Shown here: positions 1 to 9,200 of the stretch, piece by piece
Layout: each line of letters begins with the position of its first letter
Position numbering within the stretch: position 1 is the stretch's first letter
Assembly (NCBI GenBank): GCA_035591015.1
Contig: JAXIUW010187737.1
Span: forward strand, 1 to 12,281
From: Cephalothrix simula
Lineage: Eukaryota > Nemertea > Palaeonemertea > Archinemertea > Cephalotrichidae
Direction of reading: 5' to 3'
DNA: 12,281 bases
Notes under the pieces: model-generated
Told to the model about the DNA's origin: nothing
The model's input: only the letters and a program-made list of their open reading frames with translations
The model's database searches: none
Made by a program: the position numbers and the translations under genes

Positions 1-236
1 ACTTGCGAATTCTCCATCATGCGGATACGTACGATTCTTTCATATATGCGAGTCCCGTATCCTTGTGTTGACTAAATACGCGGATGCGCGGCATGCAATA
101 CGCGGCTTGAGAAATGCATAAAGCTGTGGACATGTCTCTCCACAGTTTCATCTGCCGTCTAACTGTGTATATTATGCATGTTTTGTAATCATGTTCTTTG
201 GTATACTGTATTTGCTATTTTGCTGTCCTTTTTCAG

Positions 237-269
237 GCTAGACTTCTATCACAGAAATTCTTCAAGAAG
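237..269 (+). CDS. Host gene exon 1 of window: 33-bp microexon
   Basis: The exon follows a pyrimidine tract (cctttttcag) and ends at AAG|gtatac. It encodes eleven residues, [11 protein letters not shown], in phase 0 at both ends, and reads directly into the next exon across a short 86-base intron. The short length alone would make it doubtful. The good acceptor, the matching phase and the short intron to a solid exon support it. Confidence 0.7.
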
Positions 270-3200
270 GTATACAATTTTATGTAAAATTTACACTAAT
301 CATTTTGCTATTTTACCATCCCCGATTTTAATTTCACTCATTATTGATTTTTAAGGGTGCTCCTGTGAATGCTTCTACTCTCTCAAGTTTACCAACTTTA
401 TGTCTTGGAACTGTACCCACAAGTATAATGGGTGAAATGTCACCGTCTACAATCAAATCAAGCCTTGCTAGTTTCGCTTCCGGTATAGAGGAAAAACAAA
501 GTTCGACTACAAAGACTGCCAAAAAGACACTATCTCAACTTACCGCTGGTCCTGTCGCTGTAACAATTTACAATAAGGTGATTATGGGCATTTTCAGCAA
601 AAACATCATCAGTCAGAAAAAAACACACCTAACGGACAGAATTAGTTTATATATATATTAAGATAACGGCTAAAAAAAGTTAGCATTGAAGCGGTTTACA
701 TGAGATAACTTAATTATCTATTAGAATAATCCATTATGGTCTCGTCTCCATCAACTTAAATGATTCTGAATTACTGTATTTGATTTTAGAAAGTCGGTGT
801 GCCATATCCGCATAGAGGTACTATAGCATCATGATGTTCATCGAATGTCCCTGGGGGCCGGGGGGGGGGGGCTAGGCAGGGCCTGCACAATATAAGGCGA
901 CATTAGAACTGCCCCGCGATTGCGCGTTGGGCCTTCTCCCCGACCCCCGGGGATTGCGGATTCTAAGCAATTCTAATAGATCTTTATAATCTTTATCTCG
1001 AAATGTATTGCACTCGAAAGACTTATTGTCGATTAATGTAGTCTCAAAAACATTTTTATCACCGTTTGATTATATTTTATTCATTTCGGCCCCGCCTCGG
1101 GAACTGTGTCACATAGCCCCATGGCCCCCTATAGCGGAGATTTGTATTGATTAATATTTATTTTTTCTCAAATTGCCCCGCCCCCGGGGACTGCACGCTA
1201 CAGAGGGTGGTGCAGTCCCCGCCCCTCCTGCGGGGACATTCGGTGAAAGGTGCATAACACGCTTACACCGCCGCCGCCGGTACTCTTTTGGCCCAAAACC
1301 TTTTTAAAAATTAGGTTTTAAGACGGTAATGAAATTATATGCAGGACCGTAGCTATTCAAATTTTTAGAGGATGTTTTCATTTTTTGTAGGTGTCGCCAT
1401 TGAAGGATCAAGATGCATCTGTTTTGCAAACATTTATGACTGGTGGTCTTGCCAGGGCCGTCACTACTGATGATATAGGTGGTGTTACGGCCAATAAGCT
1501 ATGTGGAAATCCAACCATGTTTCAGTCTTGTGATACGGCTCAGGTAAGTATCACAGGAGGCCTAGAAGGGGGTTTAACGGTGGTGGCCTAAATTTTGCCA
1601 AATGGATTGGATTTTGGCAAAATCAAGCAATCGGATTCGGGTGACGGATTCTGAATTTCCGTGGGGAAATTGTCATAAATGGGCTCGGGTGACGGGTTGA
1701 AGGATTTCACCTTGGCCTCGAATGGCTCAAATGAAGTTTTATATCCTATAATTTACCCAATAGCACGAATGTACCCAAAATTTTTTTGCCTCGCTTTGCT
1801 CTGCATTACGCATTACCATTAAAGAGCTTTTTACCTTAAACTGACGGTGCGGCCTCAATTTATCCAATATTTGTACAAAATTATAAAATTTTATGTAAAT
1901 TAACATGTAGGCAGATCACGCGGGTCCGGATGACGGATTTTGAAGTTTTTTGGCGGAAGTGTATTTTGTCAAAACCGGGTTCGAAAATTGGATTAATTGA
2001 ATGGATTTTAGAGATTTAGGTGTGGTGGTATCGGATTGGATAACCCCCCTTCTAGGCCCTCATCACAGATAAAAACACTGTCCCCCAAAAAAACTAACGA
2101 TTTATTGGCATTTCAAGCGTAAACATCTTTAGGAAAAACTACTTTCCTTAACATTGGTTGTGTTCTTTTAACTTTTCCCAGATAAGCCTAGGGCTGTCCC
2201 GACTTTCCCCAGGTAACTGGCAAAAAAGAACGCATATAGACTTTCCCCGGCAAAAGTGTCGTAGCGGATGTTGGGTCATAACTAAATAATTATACCATTG
2301 CAACATACCTTATTACCTTCCCAAACTAAACTATTTCCCTTAGCAGTCACTAAAATTGGCTGCTTGATTCCATCAAATAATAAAATAATTCTTCTAAAAT
2401 TTTGCCCTGAACTTGCCGCCATTTTGTATGAACTTCTCCGACTTTTATTATTATCTCTGCCTACGGGGTGGGATAAAGTTGGGGGTCCCCTGGGCTCCTC
2501 CAAGTGCTGGGGGAAGGTAAAGGAAACGCAATTGAAGGAGCCCTGGGCTACCCAAGGCGGGAAAAAGAACACCACTATTGTATTTTTTATATCGTTGATG
2601 GTTCTCAATAAATATACAATCGGATGAAAAAGTGGGAACTAAAAACCATATATGATTTCTATTGGAGTGTGGTCGTTATCTGTTAACTTTCTTTTCATCA
2701 AAACAGAGTCATGCAATTTATACAAAATGCAAGTCTACCTTGGGTGATATTAGGACCAGCTCAGCTGCGAATTATGGCAATTCTCTTGGTGGAGCATCCT
2801 CTGCTGACATTGACAAGATCCCAAACAATGAAATTTTAGACGTTGCAGAGCATTTCTGCCCAGTATATTCAATGCTTTCACCTTATCAGGTAATTAATTA
2901 TTTACAGTTTTTCCAAATTAGACAAACGAAAAACATTTTGTTTTTCTCAGTTAGACCTATGCCAGAAACATGTCCAGAGCACTTTGAAGAACATTTTCAT
3001 AATACGAAGTGCTAATTACCCGCATGGCGCATAACGATATAAGCGACAATTGAATTTCCGCGTCGTATATTATATCTCTGGACATTGTGTTATGCCAAAT
3101 TGATCAAAACTGTTGACAATTATCAAAGCATGAAATAAACAAAATATGGGGGCTTAAAGTGTTTTTCAGCTTGGGCTTATTTCTCTAGGCGTGAAAAACG

Positions 3201-6200
3201 ATCACGGTACAGTTGTGCCGATCAGTTTTATCATTGACATTTTAAAAAAAAAGTATTTTAAGATTTAAGTAATGATCAGTAATTAAAGTTATTAATGAAA
3301 AATAATTTGACTTTAAAAGTCTTGAATAGATCATATTAAATTATGAATCAACTCTTTGGAAGGATCGACTAAAAACTACAATCCTACACTTGGGGCTAGG
3401 CCCAAGGTCGATCAAGTGCCCTATAAAACGTTTGGTCTCTTGAATATAGCTTACCATCATATTTTTAGGTGACATCACTGAATGCAAAAGTATGGGGTGT
3501 CCTTCAAAGTGAAAACTATGCATCTCTATCCAACGCAACTAAACTAAAAAACATAAAGTGTTTCCTAAGGACGACAAGGTAAGATAAGAGTAGGCCTATG
3601 CTAAATTATGATCCATTACTAATCTTAAACCGCAAGAAGCAAAAAATCCCAAGGTCACCAACAAAATTTTAAATTTCTCTTTTCCCAATTTTTTTTTCAA
3701 AAATAACCCTTCTTGAATGTAGGCACATTTTGGGAAAATATTTCTCAATTTTCTTGAACTATGTCGTCATTTGTAACATGGTATTAAATTTTTCTAAAAA
3801 TTTTCAATTTACAAATGACATACATGTAGTTCAAGAGAATTGTAGTTTATTACAATAAACGTTACCTCACCTCAGCTCCGCTTCACTAACACGTTGATCG
3901 CGCAAACCGGAGAAAGGGGGGGGGGTGTTCAACGATCTTCGACTTTAAAATTGAGAGAATTGAAAAATGCCTAAAATGTTGATTAACTTATTCATATCAG
4001 GAATTAGGGTCTCCGAGCCTCATTTTGAAAAAAAGTTGAGAAAAGAGAAATTTAAAAGTTTGTTGTTGGCCTTGGGATATTTTTGCTACTTCCGGTTTCA
4101 AATTTAGTAATAGACGTAATATGCGGGTTTCTACGATTCACCAACTCCCAACTTTAAAGTGACAGCGCAAATCGTAATAATTGTTCGCTGTTTTATGCTG
4201 AAGATGCGAATTTGAAGTTGGGAGTTGGCGATTCGTAGATTTGAAAGTATGGTAAATCACCAACTCCAACTGTAAAGTTGGGCATTGGCGATTCGTAGAT
4301 CGGAAAGTATGGTAAATCGCCAACTCCCAACTTTAAAGTTGGGAGTTGGTGAATCGTAGAAATCCGTAGACCTTTCCTTAGGCCTAGAGCTAGCTAAGAG
4401 GTTCACAAGAGGTCGCAAACTGTCAAACCTTTTCTCCAGTTCTTCTGTAGCCTAAAATGTATGTTTGATGTTGGTACAGATTTTTTCTTCCTCTGTCTAA
4501 TTAACCCCACGAAAATAACACGCCGTTGACGTTAACTAGGAAACCGCAATTCCCCCCCCTTATGATTCGCAATCCGACACCTCATTATGCATGATGTCCA
4601 TATTTTTATCGATCAAAATGTGTCTGGAGCTTTTTACGCTAAATAATAAAAATAATGCCTAACTTTGCTGAAATGCAAATAATTAAGAACTATAAACAGA
4701 AAATATATATTCAACCAGGTACAATAGAGATCAAAAGAGGTTCTTTGAACATGTTCGAAAGAAAAAAATAAATTTTACAAAATAGCCCGAGCCACTTCGA
4801 TTTTGTTACACAGTTTTGCATGAAAATCATTATTTTACACACATAATTGTTTTAAGTTTTTTGAATTCTTGTCCTCTTGTTATGGAATAGTATTTATTTC
4901 AATAAATTCACCATTATTAAGTGGTCTTTTTTGAAAAAGAGGGAAAATTTTGTTATTTTTTGATAACGCAAGATGAAATGTTATAAAAATTTACCTTTCA
5001 AACACTCATAATTTATCTTTATCGGGATTAATCGTATCAAACTTTAATTATTAATAAAAGCTATGTCTTGTACTTTCTTACCATTATTTTGGTTTTATGA
5101 ATATCTAAATATATGCTAATAAATTGGAAAAAATGGCATAGTTGGAAACACAAACTCTGCAATCTCGCGACAGTCTTTCTGCAAGAAGCGATCTGATTGG
5201 TTGTGTCCATGAGGTCGGCCATTGAATATATACCCACGCTTCCTGGAAAATTCATTCTCGCTCTTGGCTTCCACGTGACTTGCAGTTCATTTTACGCTCT
5301 TCTAACAGTCTACAAACAGTACAAATGAGTTACAACAGAGGCGGAAATAGTGAAAATAGGGGGCCACCCCAAATAGAAGGTATGACTTCTCTAAAAGTGG
5401 ACAATTTAACCTATCGAACTACAATGGAAGATTTACGAAAAGTGTTTGAACGCTATGGTGATATTGGTGATGTTTACATTCCACGAGATAAGTACAATAG
5501 ACAAAGCAGAGGATTTGCATTTGTGAGATATTACAGCCACCGTGATGCTGATGATGCTATTGATGCGTTAGATGGGGCCAAACTAGATGGTCGAGAAATC
5601 CGTGTTCAGGTAGCAAAATATGGTCGTCCTGATGATCTCAAGGAACGTAGTGGTGGACGTGGAGGCAGATATAGTGGAGGTGGTGGATATAGGGATAATT
5701 ATCGGCGTCGATCAAGATCTAGAGACAGAGGTTATAATAGTTACCGTAGTCGAAAACGCTCATGGTCAAGGGAAAGACGATCATCATATCGTAGATCCAG
5801 ATCTCGATCTCCACGAAGAAAATCCTATGACAGATATGACAGAAATAGATCCAAATCAAACAGCAGAAGCCACTCAAGAGGACGTAGGTCAAGATCCAAT
5901 GATAGTTATCGTCGATCGGGTAGCAAATCTCCTGATAGATATAGGCGTAGTGGTTCGAGGAATTCTTCATCGCCAGGCAAAGATAAATCTCCAGGAAAAG
6001 CTTCTGAAAATGGACGTGACCATTCCAAATCGAAAGAAAATTCACCTTACGACTGATGAGAAATGAACTGTTATGAAACCTGTGAAAGGAACATTTAATA
6101 CTATTACCAATTTGTATTTTTATCCCGGGTGTTTCAGACTTTCAGGTGACAAAAACAAAAAGCAGCTGAGATGCTGGTAATTATTTTATTACGGTGTAGC

Positions 6201-9200
6201 AGTTAAAACATTAATTTTATAAGAGCTCAAATTATTGTATATTAATCCTTCCAAATTTATATTTTAAAGGGGTAGCAGGTTTGCTGTTATGCCGCTATAT
6301 TGTATGCTGCTATGCTGATTATTTTGTAAGCTGTTAGCCTCTTAGAAGCTGATATGCTGTATGCCGGTATTTGATTGTAAGCAGATTTTAGAATGCTGTA
6401 AATTGCTGATTTGATGCTGTATATCCTGATGATGCTGTTTTTAAATAAATGAAGGCTGTTTGCTGATGCCAAAATAAAGAAACCAAAGCTACAGCTGGTT
6501 AATCAAAATGAAAAAATCCCCAACACAAACAAAAAAATATAATTAAAAGTATGGCCCAACTCCCACAAAATAATCATGTGGACTGCCCCGATTCCTGCAG
6601 GATAGTCCTCCCCTGATGCTCACCCTTGACTTGGGATGTAGGAAAATCCCTAGTTTAAAAGGGCTGGGTAGGGAGATATGTTGCAACCTGCAGGTTTCCG
6701 TTAAATTTGCCCCTTTGAAAACTAGGGGTTTCCTACATCCCATGCTAAAACTATTTTAACTGGATGTAGGAAAATTTGATCCCTATTTAACAAAGGGCAG
6801 GGTCATAGAATAGCGCTAGCGAGCGAGGCTATTCTATGGCAGATAATTCTTATGTGCTGGGTGTGTGTGGTCCATTTTCATTGTTTGAAATACATAGTAT
6901 TCGCAATCCGACACATGTACAGTGCTGCCACCAGTTTAGGTGAACTATTTGTAGGGGGGGTGAAACTGAAATAAAGCTGAATATAAAATAAATTGTAGTT
7001 ACTATCTTGATACTTTTGAAAGACCTTTTAGAACTGTTCAGAGCTCATATTATAGCTCAACTTAAAGGGAAGGATTAATCCAGTGATAATAATCTATAAC
7101 GGAATCTGGATTTAGTAGTAATGATTTTATAAGATCTTATAAAGGCGTTATGATTCATGAATTGTTTTGTATTCAATCCAAACCGACCCCCCGCCGTAGT
7201 CCCCCGTCGATCGATCGAACATAACATGTTACTATTGGTAGATACAAAACCATTAGTTACTATGCAGTACTATGGTAATACATATTACATAATATACTTT
7301 TGTTTTTCAGTGATACTGTAATCAATAAACTATCAACTCAAGACAAAGTGTCTGTGTGTGCAAGTATGGCTCAAAATTCTCTCAATTCAGTGTCGAATAC
7401 CGATTTGAAAAAATTGTACAGTGCTTGCAAAGGTGTAAGTATTTCATGGACCAAAATAACTTAATACCATACATTAAATTGAAAAATAATTAATAATACA
7501 TGAAAATAAGATAAAATGTTAAATTTTTCAGGCTGGCACGCCAGTGGGATATCTCAAGGAAATGTTGGCTGCTGTAACCTCTGCACATGTCGCAGCAATG
7601 AGTGATTCTGACATCACTGATAATCTTGCTGATCTTCAACTTTATGTTCAAGATAGTGATGCTAGAATGCAGTTGGCATCTAAAGCGAAAACACTTTTAC
7701 TGTAAGTTGGAATCCTTCGAAAAAATTTTGATTTATTATATGAAAAAGTGGTTGTAACGAACTTCCTTTGTTAATACGTTGTGACGCACAAACACGCTTG
7801 CACATGTATTTTACACAGTGATGTTCCAACGATATTTTGGTGTGATAGAATGTGACTGATAATTTTTGATCATTTTTTCTTTATCCAGGAATGGACAAGA
7901 TATCGGTAACATGACTTCAGCCTCAATGGTCAAAATGGGTACACTCATGGAAGAGCTATCTGATGCAGATCTGGCGAAACTATCAACGGTGAGTTTTAAT
8001 AATTAAAAAATGGGTGGTTGCATGTGTGTTGATATATTCAATATTTATCTTAAATTCTCATAAAAGGCCACAATTAACGTGTTGTTTTGATTTCTAATTG
8101 TAGAGGTGCTTTAACACGATTTCGCGGCGACATCGATGCGTTTTTGTGATATCGCAAAATCCCATTTTAGTAGCATTCGGGAGAGAGCATAGAATGGAAA
8201 ATGACGTCATATGGGATTTTCTGATCTTGCAAAGGCGCATCGATGCCTGCGATATCGCCGCTCCTTCCCGCCCCCTTCCTCTAAACCCAATGCGTGTTTG
8301 CAGTATCGCAAAAGCCGCATTTTTATTGCCGCTCCTTTGGCCCCTTTCTCCGAGTCCAATGCTAAGAATGCGATATTCCTGCGACATCGCCAAAGCGCAT
8401 CGATGTCTCGGCGACACCGCAAAGTCCCGGCGATATCGATTGGACATCGTGGTGGCGATATCGCAGCGACATCGCACAATCCCTTTTAGTCGCATGGGGG
8501 AGAGCATAGAATGTAAAATGTCATAATAGCGATGTGGCCGGGATATGCAAGCGACATTGGTGGGATTTTGCGATATCGCAAATGCGCATCGATGCCTGCG
8601 ATATCGCCGCTCCTTCCAATGCGGTTTTTGGATATCGCAAAGCCGCGTCGATGTCGCAGCGATTTTGCAAAGGCACATAGATGTCATCGTAATATTCCAG
8701 CGACATTGCAAAGTCCCGGTTCTCGGTGATATCGATGGGACATCGGGGTATTTAAGCGATATGGTGGCGACACCGATGGGCTTTTGCGGTATCGCAAAAT
8801 CCATTCGGCGCATTCAGGAGAGGTTTCGGGATATGTATAAGCTACATCGATGGGATTTTACGATCTCGCAAAGGCACATCGATGTCGCTGCGATATCGCC
8901 GCTCCAGTGCTCCCTTCCTCCAAGTCCAATGTTATTTTGCAATATCGCCGCTCCATTGCTCTCTCCCTCTTAGCAATATCGCAAAATCCCCTTTAAAAGG
9001 CTTGCGATATCGGATACGACATCGTTTTCGTCCATTCATGTAATTTTATTACCAAACTTAGTTTTCTTTAAAAAACGTCCCGGCTTCTTATCCCATTATC
9101 AGTACAGTTAGTTATCCCGCAGTATTTGAAAATCAGTCTTCGTGTATATATTGAGAATTTATGTTTACTATGCCCTTAATTTTCTAGTCGGAACTTGGTT

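Larger units (their letters stand above)
6057..6478 (+). other. 3' UTR of the nested SRSF2-like gene
   Basis: This is U/A-rich sequence after the TGA stop, extending to the second of two consensus AATAAA signals. It holds the GCTG-rich stretch. A possible alternative acceptor-like tgtttcag at about 6130-6137 is notable, since SRSF2 genes in other animals regulate their own mRNA by 3' UTR splicing. No matching donor is obvious. Confidence 0.55.

Noticed and set aside
2282-2627. Opposite-strand overlapping frames of 108-109 codons in intron 3
   Set aside because: There is no domain, no splice or promoter context, and mutual overlap; chance open frames.
2951-3030. Candidate exon after tttttctcag ([14 protein letters not shown]...)
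   Set aside because: No donor keeps phase with exon 5: the only near donor gives phase 1, and exon 5 then hits a stop.
5620-6066. A 148-codon frame overlapping the RS domain of the SRSF2-like gene, and an antisense frame at 5719-6045
   Set aside because: They are shadows of the repetitive RS codons. The true frame has the RRM and RS domain.
8238-8264. Bacterial-style short palindromic repeat or CRISPR-like array
   Set aside because: Spacing and sequence are irregular, there are no uniform spacers, and the setting is eukaryotic introns.
8104-8526. Acceptor-like ttctaattgtag followed by a frame in phase with exon 8
   Set aside because: The frame runs entirely through the repeat block and ends in a stop. 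Exon 8 joins exon 9 in phase without it. Rare exonisation is possible but not supported.
8094-8813. A 239-codon open frame on the minus strand and several + strand frames over the same region
   Set aside because: They arise from the GATATCGC/CATCGATG repeat words, which lack stop codons in several frames. The peptides are low-complexity (repeated CDIA, RHRC, AISQ), with no family resemblance and no splice fit.
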